34,145 nucleotides of DNA from an uncultured Eubacteriales bacterium. GTDB lineage: Bacteria > Bacillota > Clostridia > Oscillospirales > Acutalibacteraceae. The notes below the pieces were generated by a model that was given only the letters and a program-made list of their open reading frames with translations, had not been told where the DNA came from and did no database searches. Below are positions 1 to 6,932 of this stretch, piece by piece. How positions within the stretch are numbered: the first letter of the stretch is position 1; each line of letters starts with the position of its first letter. Both the position numbers and the translations under genes were made by a program. Where the stretch lies: the NCBI GenBank assembly GCA_934525065.1, contig CAKSYX010000019.1, forward strand, positions 1-34,145. The letters are read 5' to 3'.

Positions 1-20
1 AGCATATCTGATTTCTCCTT
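1..20 (-). promoter_or_regulatory. RBS and possible start codon of a gene running off the left edge
   Basis: On the minus strand an AAGGAG motif (15-20) is followed after 9 bases by an ATG (5 down to 3). Only the start codon and two further bases lie in the window, so nothing can be said about the product. The spacing is typical of genes here. The ATG is only about 30 bases downstream of a strong terminator hairpin, which leaves no room for a separate promoter. Confidence 0.45.
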
Positions 21-34
21 TTTTTGAGGGTAAT

Positions 35-70
35 AAAAAAGGCAGATAGATTTTTGATTTCTATCTGCCT
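35..70 (-). terminator. Intrinsic terminator or attenuator hairpin
   Basis: An 11-bp perfect stem (AGGCAGATAGA at 40-50 with its complement at 60-70) and a 9-base loop are followed on the minus strand by six T (40 down to 35). It lies between the tRNA-Pro unit and the possible gene start at position 5. It either ends a short transcript or attenuates the next gene. A weaker hairpin with one mismatch (about 85-113) precedes it on the same strand. Confidence 0.75.
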
Positions 71-175
71 GTGTATCATTATTTGGTTGTGTGAGAGTTC
101 AAAACCTCTTACAAAGGGAAAATACCTTTTTTATATCTACAAAATCGTTTGCTGAAATTTCGCCGTATAAATGGC

Positions 176-202
176 GAAAACCCCGATAAAATCGGGGTTT
201 TC
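176..202 (-). terminator. tRNA-Pro terminator
   Basis: A 12-bp perfect inverted repeat (GAAAACCCCGAT / ATCGGGGTTTTC) with a 3-base loop gives a GC-rich stem ending in TTTT on either strand. It lies 30 bases downstream of the tRNA-Pro 3' end. A second hairpin (GGCTAC at 206-211 with GTAGCC at 221-226) sits between it and the tRNA. A third (TTTCGCC at 158-164 with GGCGAAA at 173-179) abuts it on the far side, giving three hairpins in a row. Confidence 0.8.
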
Positions 203-232
203 TTTGGCTACATCTTTTTTGTAGCCTCTTTA

Positions 233-309
233 TGGTCGGAGTGACGGGACTTGAACCCATGGCCTCTTGGTCCCGAACCAAGCGCGATACCAAACTTCGC
301 CACACCCCG
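233..309 (-). tRNA. tRNA-Pro, anticodon CGG
   Basis: This is a 77-nt cloverleaf with the 3' CCA encoded. The acceptor stem CGGGGTG pairs with CACTCCG. The anticodon stem CTTGG/CCAAG encloses the loop TTCGGGA, so the anticodon is CGG (275-273) and reads CCG. The T arm carries GTTCAAGTC. The D stem is GCGA/TCGC. It is a single tRNA unit with its own promoter upstream and terminator hairpins downstream. Any translation read through it is spurious. Confidence 0.96.
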
Positions 310-328
310 ATGTGCAAGTGCGAGAGTT

Positions 329-357
329 ATTATACAAGACATTCCAAAAAAAATCAA
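329..357 (-). promoter_or_regulatory. Promoter of tRNA-Pro
   Basis: On the minus strand there is a -35 TTGATT (357-352), a 17-base T-rich spacer and a perfect -10 TATAAT (334-329). It is followed about 20 bases later by the tRNA 5' end at 309. This is a sigma-A type promoter and is the only strong candidate between the tRNA and the DUF6873 gene stop at 414. Confidence 0.75.
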
Positions 358-413
358 GTCTTTTTTGAAGTTTTTTGCAATTTTTTCGCGTTTTGCTGCC
401 GGGTGCCGTGCCA

Positions 414-1157
414 TCATTTTGTTTTTTCCTCAAGCAAAACAAGTCCTCCGATATCGGTCAGCGGGTACCCCTTCAGAAACGAAAACCGACAGCCCTCATT
501 TCTCAGGAAATTTTGAATTTCATCAAAGCTTTTATGCTTTGTGATATCGCCGAAAAAGAGCAAATGATCTTTTTCAATCAGTGCACACGCCCCGCCGATA
601 AAGCCGTAATCATGACCGGAAAGGCGGACACTCCCCTTTTCGCAGAGAAGGGCGTGCAACTTTTCTTTAAGGGCCGCTTTAAAAATTGACGGATCATCGG
701 TAATAAGCACGTTCTCGTTCAAAATGCAGACGGAGCATTTTGCGTAGCCTTGACGGACGCTGATTTTTTTAACATTTTCTAATCTTTGAACGCTTTCATC
801 GGCGGCATCAAACCTGCCGAAGGCCCGTGAACCGACCAAAGCGACATTGAGACGGCAGTCGCCGGGGTACTCTCCGCGGACAGGGACAGATGCAGCCTTC
901 GTTTCAAAGCCGCGCAGTCTGAGCCTTTGAGCAAGGCGGTGCTGAGTCTCATCAAGAACTACCCTGCCGTTTCCGAGGTACAGAACATTCACATCGGCGT
1001 GATTTTTAATTGCAGGGTCAACGCCCGCGTTTTCTTCGGCAAAAATCAATTCGATGCCAAAAGAAGAAATGAACCCGGCAAGCGTTTTTTCACATTTTCC
1101 AATAACTGCCGCAGAAGTCTTTCCCTGCGGCAGATTTGCTTTTTCAATAATACTCAT
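414..1157 (-). CDS. DUF6873 family protein, GME fold
   Basis: A 247-residue protein that I recognise, from memory, as the DUF6873 family. This family is assigned to the GME fold, the pentein barrel of amidinotransferases and arginine deiminases. Supporting stretches are HADVNVLYLGNGRVV near residue 92, GYAKCSVCILNENVLITDD near 159, GFIGGACALI near 205 and a C-terminal DIGGLVLL. These are the short beta-strand and glycine motifs of repeated GME modules. Four conserved-looking cysteines are present but I cannot assign a catalytic one. No signal peptide or membrane segment is seen. The ATG overlaps the radA stop by 4 bases (ATGA), so the two genes are translationally coupled. It is the last gene of cwlD-radA-DUF6873. 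The substrate is unknown, and the fold alone does not establish an enzymatic role. Confidence 0.65.
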   Translation of the reverse strand: MSIIEKANLPQGKTSAAVIGKCEKTLAGFISSFGIELIFAEENAGVDPAIKNHADVNVLYLGNGRVVLDETQHRLAQRLRLRGFETKAASVPVRGEYPGDCRLNVALVGSRAFGRFDAADESVQRLENVKKISVRQGYAKCSVCILNENVLITDDPSIFKAALKEKLHALLCEKGSVRLSGHDYGFIGGACALIEKDHLLFFGDITKHKSFDEIQNFLRNEGCRFSFLKGYPLTDIGGLVLLEEKTK

Positions 1158-2527
1158 GTGATCAGTGCCTCAAAAGCCTGCCTAATCGTTCTGACACCGA
1201 CAACTTCAATCTTTTCCGTCAGCTCCTTCGGAATTGATTTCAGGTTGTGACGCGGAACAATACAGCGGCAAAAACCGAGCCGTGCCGCCTCGCGTACGCG
1301 CTGTTCGCAATGTGAGATTGCGCGGATTTCTCCCGCAAGGCCGATCTCTCCGAAAGCGAGGACATCGTCACGGATCGCGTAATCCTTGAGAGAGGAGACG
1401 AGCGCCATTGCAATTGTTAAATCAAGCGCAGGCTCGTCCAGCTTCATTCCGCCGACAACGTTGATATACGCATCCATATTACTGAGAAAATATCCGCCGC
1501 GCTTTTCAAGAACAGCAATCAGCATTGCCATTCGGTTATAGTCAAAGCCGTTGGACATTCTGCGCGGATTGCCGTAGCTCGTCGGCGTAACAAGAGCCTG
1601 GATTTCCGCAAGCAGCGGCCTTGTGCCCTCCATTACGCAGGCAACGCAGCTGCCGGGAGTATTCTTCGGCCTGCCCGAAATTAGCATTTCCGAGGGATTT
1701 TTGACCTCGTTGAGTCCCCTGTCAGTCATTTCAAAAACGCCTATTTCATTCGTAGAGCCGTAGCGGTTTTTGACCGCACGCAGTATTCTGAAGGAAAGGT
1801 TTCGCTCGCCCTCAAAATAAAGAACAGCGTCAACAACGTGCTCAAGCACCTTCGGCCCTGCGATATTTCCGTCCTTGTTGACGTGGCCGACAATGATAAC
1901 GGGAATTGAAAGACTTTTTGCAATGCGCATCAAAAGGTTTGCGCACTCCCTTACCTGCGTAACACTGCCGGGAGAAGAAGAGACCTCAGTATGATTCATC
2001 GTCTGAATCGAGTCAACGATGACAAGACCGGGCCTGACACTTTCAATGTGTTCGCCGATTGCCTGAACATCGGTTTCGCAGAGAATACGCAGGTTTTCCG
2101 AATCCACGCCGAGCCTGTCGGCGCGAAGCTTAATTTGGCTGTATGATTCCTCACCGGAGACATACATAATTTCAAGCTTTTCTCCGAGCTTTTCGCAAAT
2201 TTGAAGCAGAATCGTTGATTTTCCGATTCCGGGGTCGCCGCTCAAAAGAACCAGTGAGCCTTTGACGATTCCGCCGCCGAGTACACGGTCCAGCTCACCC
2301 ATACCCGTTTTATAGCGAAGCTCGCCGTCTGGCTTGATCTCTCCGAGTTTATATGAACGCACACTCGCTGCGTTCGGTTTTGATGACTTTGAAGCCGCAC
2401 TTTGCTGAACTCTTGTTTCTTCCCGAAGAGTTGCCCATTCGCCGCATTCGGGGCATTTCCCGAGCCATTTCGGCGTTTCATAGCCGCATGAGGAACAGAC
2501 AAAAACTGTTTTTGATTTTTGAGCCAT
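1154..2527 (-). CDS. radA: DNA repair protein RadA
   Basis: A 457-residue RadA/Sms, the RecA-like DnaB-type ATPase that promotes branch migration in homologous recombination and transformation. An N-terminal zinc finger has C11, C14, C25 and C28. The Walker A is GDPGIGKST at residues 97-105. The RadA-specific KNRFG motif appears as KNRYGS, and the C-terminus is a Lon-like domain (GNPRRMSNGFDYNRM to the end). I chose the ATG at 2527 because GGGAAG lies 8 bases upstream and the family begins just before the zinc finger. An in-frame ATG at 2563 overlaps the cwlD stop but would add 12 residues without family support. The gene sits between cwlD and the DUF6873 gene in one operon. Confidence 0.95.
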   Translation of the reverse strand: MAQKSKTVFVCSSCGYETPKWLGKCPECGEWATLREETRVQQSAASKSSKPNAASVRSYKLGEIKPDGELRYKTGMGELDRVLGGGIVKGSLVLLSGDPGIGKSTILLQICEKLGEKLEIMYVSGEESYSQIKLRADRLGVDSENLRILCETDVQAIGEHIESVRPGLVIVDSIQTMNHTEVSSSPGSVTQVRECANLLMRIAKSLSIPVIIVGHVNKDGNIAGPKVLEHVVDAVLYFEGERNLSFRILRAVKNRYGSTNEIGVFEMTDRGLNEVKNPSEMLISGRPKNTPGSCVACVMEGTRPLLAEIQALVTPTSYGNPRRMSNGFDYNRMAMLIAVLEKRGGYFLSNMDAYINVVGGMKLDEPALDLTIAMALVSSLKDYAIRDDVLAFGEIGLAGEIRAISHCEQRVREAARLGFCRCIVPRHNLKSIPKELTEKIEVVGVRTIRQAFEALIT

Positions 2528-2559
2528 TTTTTCACTTCCCTTTTCGGTGTCTGCCGGGC

Positions 2560-3300
2560 TCATACCCCGGCACGGCTGTTGCTCAGGTATTGCATCAGAC
2601 CCGAAACAATTGCAAGCGCCGTTTTGGTCTGATAATCACCATCGTTCAGAAGCTCCGCTTCTCCGCCATTTGAAAGAAAGCCGCATTCAACCATGACAGC
2701 GGTTTCCTTTGCGTGATAAAGCAGGTATATCTCAGTTCCGGAGGGTTTGATTTTGCGCTTGTTTTCTTTTTGAAGATTCTGCGCAAAAGAGTTCTGGATA
2801 CATTCGGCAAGAAGCGCACTTTCCGGAGTGTTTTTTGAATAAAAGACCTGCGCCCCGGTGTACTTGCTTTGGCTGAAATGGTTCTGGTGTATGCTCAGAA
2901 AGATACAGCCGGGATAGGAATTCATAATGTCGAGTCTTTTATGGATATCGCAGACCTTTTTTTCGCGCATTGTTTTGCAGGACGAATCATAAATCAGCCG
3001 GTCGTCACTGCGGACGCTGACGGTTTTGAAGCCTATTGTGTCAAGCAGGCTCTTGACCTTCATCGAAATTGAAAGGTTGATATCTTTTTCAATAATTCCC
3101 GAAGAGGACGAAGCACCGCCGTCCTCCCCACCGTGACCTGCGTCAATAACAATTACGGGAGGATCTCTTTTCTGCGCTTCGGCAGAGGTTTTCTGCGCAA
3201 TTGCTCCGCCCCCGAAAACAAGAGCGCAGACCGCAATCAAAGCAAAAAACAAAAACACAAATGTCTTTGCGCTGACCGTTCGATACAATAACTTTTTCAT
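2560..3300 (-). CDS. cwlD: N-acetylmuramoyl-L-alanine amidase, CwlD-like
   Basis: A 246-residue Amidase_3 zinc enzyme that cleaves the muramic acid-L-alanine bond of peptidoglycan. The N-terminus (residues 8-36) is a hydrophobic signal anchor. The catalytic domain follows: DAGHGGEDGG (zinc His56), IIEKD (zinc Glu71), FLSIHQNHF (third zinc ligand) and VECGFLSN (catalytic Glu near the C-terminus). Length and the arrangement with one short catalytic domain and no binding repeats match CwlD, which makes muramic-delta-lactam for the spore cortex. A general wall amidase cannot be excluded. The ATG at 3300 follows GGTGAG at good spacing, and a GTG nine bases earlier is less likely. It is divergent from tRNA-Leu and is the first gene of the operon with radA. 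Confidence 0.88.
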   Translation of the reverse strand: MKKLLYRTVSAKTFVFLFFALIAVCALVFGGGAIAQKTSAEAQKRDPPVIVIDAGHGGEDGGASSSSGIIEKDINLSISMKVKSLLDTIGFKTVSVRSDDRLIYDSSCKTMREKKVCDIHKRLDIMNSYPGCIFLSIHQNHFSQSKYTGAQVFYSKNTPESALLAECIQNSFAQNLQKENKRKIKPSGTEIYLLYHAKETAVMVECGFLSNGGEAELLNDGDYQTKTALAIVSGLMQYLSNSRAGV

Positions 3301-3343
3301 AGCTCTCACCCGTAAATACTATGGCGGAAGAAACGAAAAAATG

Positions 3344-3372
3344 TTGACAATTTTTTGCTTTGAATGTATAAT
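3344..3372 (+). promoter_or_regulatory. Promoter of tRNA-Leu
   Basis: Perfect consensus -35 TTGACA (3344-3349) and -10 TATAAT (3367-3372) with a 17-base spacer, ending 11 bases before the tRNA-Leu 5' end. No other plus-strand gene could use it. Confidence 0.92.
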
Positions 3373-3383
3373 TTAGAGCGTAT

Positions 3384-3467
3384 GCGGGTATGGTGGAATT
3401 GGCAGACACGCAAGATTTAGGATCTTGTGCCTTCGGCGTGCAGGTTCGACCCCTGTTACCCGCACCA
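3384..3467 (+). tRNA. tRNA-Leu, anticodon TAG
   Basis: An 84-nt class II tRNA with a long variable arm (TGCCTTCGGCGT) and an encoded CCA end. The acceptor stem GCGGGTA pairs with TACCCGC. The anticodon stem CAAGA/TCTTG encloses TTTAGGA, giving anticodon TAG (3418-3420), which reads CTA. It is a single transcription unit on the plus strand, flanked by its own consensus promoter and terminator, within minus-strand operons. Confidence 0.97.
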
Positions 3468-3472
3468 GAAAT

Positions 3473-3511
3473 CGGCAAGTGTTGCAAAATACTTGCCGGT
3501 TTTTATTTTTT
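3473..3511 (+). terminator. tRNA-Leu terminator
   Basis: The stem CGGCAAGT (3473-3480) pairs with ACTTGCCG (3491-3498) and is followed by GTTTTTATTTTTT. It lies 5 bases after the tRNA CCA end. It faces the 3' end of prmA, which converges from the other strand. Confidence 0.9.
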
Positions 3512-3533
3512 GCGCCAAAGCGAAAGCAGCAGC

Positions 3534-4454
3534 TCACATTGTGCACTCAAAGCAGACCCAGCCCTTTTCGCTGTGCCGTGCTTTTATCTTGAAGCCATAC
3601 TTGTTGAAAGCGTCAACCACCTGCTGCTCCTTGGTGTCTATTATACCGCTGGTGATGAACACGCCGCCCTCCTTCATATATGCGCCGACATCCTTGCAGA
3701 ACATTATGATAACATCGGCAACGATATTGGCGACAACTACATCGAATTTTCCGTTGACTTTGTCCGTAAGATTGCCTTCAAGGACGGTATACTTCGGTTC
3801 AAAAAAGCCGTTAACCTCACCGTTCTCCCTCGCCGTTTTCACCGCAAGAGCATCAATGTCAACGCCCACCGCTTTTTTTGCGCCGAGAAGGAGCGACGCG
3901 ATTGAAAGAATTCCGCTGCCGCAGCCGACATCAAGAACGGTCGTTTCCTCCGTAACATAATTTTCAAGAGCTTCAAGGCAAAGGCGGGTCGTCTCGTGAG
4001 TACCCGAGCCGAAAGCAAGTCCCGGTTCAATGCTCAGCACAGCTCTGCCCTGAGGATCTGCTTCCTCCCAAAGCGGACGGATGAGCAGCTTTTTGCCCAC
4101 AGGCATAGCGTGGAAATACTGCTTCCAGTTGTTCTCCCACTCTTCTTTTCTGCACTCGCTTGTTTCAATTTCATTTTCAATGCCCTCGGCGGAAAGGCGT
4201 TCGCGAAGGAAGGCAACAGCCTCAAGCGGATTTTCCTCCGGGGAGATATAGACGTGAACGAAGGCGCGGCTTCTGTCCTTTTTAAGAAGCTCCTCGTCAA
4301 TGAGGTCAATGTGAGCGATTTCCCACGCCTGTTCTTCAAGGTCGCGGTAATCCTCAATATATATTCCGTAAGGCACAACCATTGTTGCAATGTCTCCGGC
4401 CTTTTCAACGTCATCGGCCTTCACGCCGATTTTTACTTCTGTCCATTCGCTCAT
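3534..4454 (-). CDS. prmA: Ribosomal protein L11 methyltransferase
   Basis: A 306-residue PrmA, which trimethylates ribosomal protein L11 using S-adenosylmethionine. The N-terminal L11-recognition domain covers about residues 1-130. The methyltransferase domain has GLAFGSGTHETTRLCLEAL, the SAM motif VLDVGCGSGILSIA, the acidic loop VGVDIDALAV and VVANIVADVI in place of the usual NI(L/V)A motif. Length fits the family. The ATG at 4454 forms an ATGA overlap with the upstream GH13 stop and has AAGGAAA ahead of it. Longer in-frame starts lie inside the GH13 gene and are not supported. It converges with tRNA-Leu. Confidence 0.95.
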   Translation of the reverse strand: MSEWTEVKIGVKADDVEKAGDIATMVVPYGIYIEDYRDLEEQAWEIAHIDLIDEELLKKDRSRAFVHVYISPEENPLEAVAFLRERLSAEGIENEIETSECRKEEWENNWKQYFHAMPVGKKLLIRPLWEEADPQGRAVLSIEPGLAFGSGTHETTRLCLEALENYVTEETTVLDVGCGSGILSIASLLLGAKKAVGVDIDALAVKTARENGEVNGFFEPKYTVLEGNLTDKVNGKFDVVVANIVADVIIMFCKDVGAYMKEGGVFITSGIIDTKEQQVVDAFNKYGFKIKARHSEKGWVCFECTM

Positions 4455-6319
4455 TTTGCTTTTTCCTTTCTCAAAATCACTGCCGAAAGTGCCGGAAGAT
4501 ATACAGCGCCGTTTTCCGGTGCATTGCCCATGAGAGCACACGTATTCTTCCATTCCTCGGGCAAAAGGTAACTGATTTCATGTTCGTTGCGGTTGACTAT
4601 GACCATTACGCTGTCTTCTTCTCCCTCTCTGACGAAGGCAAGGCAGGACAGCATTTCCGACACGGTGTAAAACGAACCTTCTTTAAAGCAGAAGCAGCTT
4701 TTTCTGATTTTTCCGAGGGCTTTATAAAACTCAAGCAGCTCTGCATTTTCATTTCCCCAAGGGTAGCAGACGCGGTTGAACGGGTCTTTATAGCCTTCCA
4801 TTCCGGCTTCATCGCCGTAATAAAGCGAGGGCACACCGGGGAGCGTATACTGAATTACGGCGGCAAGCTTCAAAAGCTTTACGCCGCGTTCATACTGCTG
4901 CGGTGAAAGGAAGTGCGTACTCTGCCACTGACGGTCGCGCCCCTCACAGCTTTCCCCTGCAAGCGCGGTAATAGCGCGCATGGTGTCGTGAGTGCCGATA
5001 TGGTTCATCAGAACATCCACAACGCATTTCGGATAGTTTTCAAGCACGGTCATAATTTTCTCCGAAAAGCCTTCAACAATGCCGCTTCTGACAAAGCCGA
5101 GCACGGCCTCTGCGAACGGATAGTTCATAACCGAATCAAGCTGTGCCCCCTGAAGATACCGCCTGCGGCTTCCGTAGCTGCACTTGTTTGAAGCATCCTC
5201 CCAGACCTCGCCGAGAACGAGAGCATCGCTTTTTTCGGTTCTGACTGCCTTTCTGAATTCATCAAGGAACTTATCCGGAAGCTCATCGGCAACGTCAAGC
5301 CGCCAGCCGCGAACCCCCGCCTTGAGATACCGGCGTGCAACTCCATTTTCTCCGGTGATAAAGGAAATGAAGCTTTCGTTTTCTTCATCAACCTCGGGAA
5401 GCGTTTCAAAATTCCACCAGCAGCGGTAATCATACGGCCAGATTTTGAAGGAGTACCACGAAAAGAACGGCGACTTTTTGGACTGATAAGCACCGAGACT
5501 TTGATATCTGCCTTTTTTATTGAAATAGCGGCTGTCGTCTCCCGTATGGCTGAAAACGCCGTCAATTATGACGGAAATTCCGTTTTTCTTTGCGTCTGAG
5601 CAAAGCTTTTCAAGGTCATCCCACGAACCGAGAAGGCTATCAATATTCTCATAATCCGAGGTGTCGTAGCGGTGGTTGCTCTGCGCTTCGCAAATCGGGT
5701 TCAGGTAAAGACAGCTCACGCCAAGGCTTTTGAGATAGCCGAGCTTTTGGCATATTCCCTCAAGGTCACCGCCGAAATAGTCATTGTTGAGCACCCTTCC
5801 GCGTTCATCGGGTCGCCACGAAGGCTCGCCGCCCCAATCACAGCGCAGAACGCGGTCTGAGGGAACATTCTTCTTTTCTTTTCCTGAAAAATAAAACCTG
5901 TCGGGGAAAATTTGATATATAAGGCCGCCCTTGAGCCAACGTGGAGTTTGGAAATCCTTTTCAAAAACAGTCAGCTGAAAATCGTTTTTTCCTCCGCTGA
6001 GAAGACCCAAAGAGCCCTCATTACGGCGCACGGCTGTTTTGCCCCAAGGGGTTGCATATTCAAAGTGATAGAAGTAAAGCCCTGTTTCGTTCTGAACATA
6101 ATCAAGGCACCACCATTCTTCGCTTTCGCCCTGCATTGAGAGCCAGAAAAAAGGAAAGCGCTTTTCTCCTTCACCGTCTTTATTTATCACAAGTTCAACG
6201 CCGCTGCACGAAAGCGAACGCGGAAGAACCAATTTAAACGTAATTTTCTCCCCTGCTCTTATAGCTCCGAAGGGCGTTTTGTGGAGCGGGTTGCGGGAGT
6301 TGAAAGGTATATATTCCAT
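4451..6319 (-). CDS. Glycoside hydrolase family 13 (neopullulanase/cyclomaltodextrinase-like)
   Basis: A 622-residue alpha-amylase family enzyme acting on alpha-glucans or maltodextrins. A beta-rich N-terminal domain (about 1-125, CBM34-like) is followed by GGLIYQIFPDRF and the (beta/alpha)8 barrel. Conserved regions visible are DGVFSHTGDDSRYF (region I), GVRGWRLDVADELP with the nucleophile Asp near 341, VLGEVWEDAS with the acid/base Glu near 370, and NHIGTHDTMRA with the transition-state Asp near 444. No signal peptide is present, so it is probably cytosolic and degrades imported or stored maltodextrins. The ATG at 6319 has GAGGAA about 8 bases upstream. A TTG 15 bases earlier lies in the RBS. 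Its stop overlaps the prmA start. Exact specificity cannot be read from the sequence. Confidence 0.92.
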   Translation of the reverse strand: MEYIPFNSRNPLHKTPFGAIRAGEKITFKLVLPRSLSCSGVELVINKDGEGEKRFPFFWLSMQGESEEWWCLDYVQNETGLYFYHFEYATPWGKTAVRRNEGSLGLLSGGKNDFQLTVFEKDFQTPRWLKGGLIYQIFPDRFYFSGKEKKNVPSDRVLRCDWGGEPSWRPDERGRVLNNDYFGGDLEGICQKLGYLKSLGVSCLYLNPICEAQSNHRYDTSDYENIDSLLGSWDDLEKLCSDAKKNGISVIIDGVFSHTGDDSRYFNKKGRYQSLGAYQSKKSPFFSWYSFKIWPYDYRCWWNFETLPEVDEENESFISFITGENGVARRYLKAGVRGWRLDVADELPDKFLDEFRKAVRTEKSDALVLGEVWEDASNKCSYGSRRRYLQGAQLDSVMNYPFAEAVLGFVRSGIVEGFSEKIMTVLENYPKCVVDVLMNHIGTHDTMRAITALAGESCEGRDRQWQSTHFLSPQQYERGVKLLKLAAVIQYTLPGVPSLYYGDEAGMEGYKDPFNRVCYPWGNENAELLEFYKALGKIRKSCFCFKEGSFYTVSEMLSCLAFVREGEEDSVMVIVNRNEHEISYLLPEEWKNTCALMGNAPENGAVYLPALSAVILRKEKAK

Positions 6320-6362
6320 ATATAAATTCCTCAAAAGTTGCCGTTTTGTCCAATCATTATTC

Positions 6363-6375
6363 GCCTTTTTAAGGC
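6363..6375. repeat. Short inverted repeat in a divergent promoter region
   Basis: GCCTT-TTT-AAGGC is a perfect 5-3-5 inverted repeat in the 94-base gap between the divergent GH13 and DUF4830 genes. It could be a small operator or chance. I see no convincing -35/-10 pair for either gene in this gap. Confidence 0.3.
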
Positions 6376-6413
6376 ATATGAATTAGTGAACTAAAGAAAA
6401 GGTGGACAACAAT

Positions 6414-6932
6414 ATGTTTTTTATTTCTGTAAAATCATCGACGCTCAAAACAGTTGCAGTCATTGCCGCAGTTGCCGTTCTTGCAACGATTGGCGGAGTT
6501 TACGCCGTTAACAAAAGTCATTCTGCGCCCGTTTCAAAAATGAACGGCGTTGTTTTTAAGGCCGAAACGGCCGAAGAAAGGCTCGCCTTCCTCTCTCAGT
6601 TCGGCTGGGAGGTTGACGAAGAACCGGCCGAGGTCAAGGAGGTTATTATTCCGCAGGAATTTGACGATGTTTACAATCAATACAACATTATCCAGAAAGA
6701 ACAGAACCTCGACCTTGAAAAATATAAGGGAGCGCGCGTCAAATGCTGGTCATACAACGTCAAAAACTATCCCGGCTATGAGAACAGCACCGGTGTTATC
6801 AAAGCAAATATGCTCATTTTTGACGGCGTTGTGATCGGCGGAGACATTTCAAGCACCGCGCTTTCAGGCTTTATGCATACGTTCGATTTTCCGCGGGATA
6901 AGGCGCAGACAACGGTCGGAGAAAGCACTTAA
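6414..6932 (+). CDS. DUF4830 domain-containing membrane protein
   Basis: A 172-residue protein of the DUF4830 family, function unknown. One N-terminal transmembrane helix (about residues 11-32, alanine/valine-rich) is followed by an extracellular domain with the family signature: EERLAFLSQFGWEVDEEP, then VIIPQEFDDVYNQYN, QNLDLEKYKGARV and NMLIFDGVVIGGDI. The absence of a cysteine after the helix argues against a lipoprotein. I chose the ATG at 6414, which lies 9 bases after AAAGGTGG. A GTG at 6402 lies within that RBS. It is one of only two genes on the plus strand. Its stop overlaps the hflX stop by 4 bases tail to tail. In other Clostridia the domain occurs as a small stand-alone membrane protein, so no partner can be inferred. 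Confidence 0.85.
   Translation: MFFISVKSSTLKTVAVIAAVAVLATIGGVYAVNKSHSAPVSKMNGVVFKAETAEERLAFLSQFGWEVDEEPAEVKEVIIPQEFDDVYNQYNIIQKEQNLDLEKYKGARVKCWSYNVKNYPGYENSTGVIKANMLIFDGVVIGGDISSTALSGFMHTFDFPRDKAQTTVGEST

Noticed and set aside
99..442. Small minus-strand open frames running through tRNA-Pro
   Set aside because: They translate the tRNA and its terminators, a frequent false gene, and have no RBS.
2528..2563. Upstream in-frame ATG of radA forming an ATGA overlap with cwlD
   Set aside because: The ATG at 2527 has the RBS and matches the family N-terminus. The extension (SPADTEKGSEK) is the RBS region translated.
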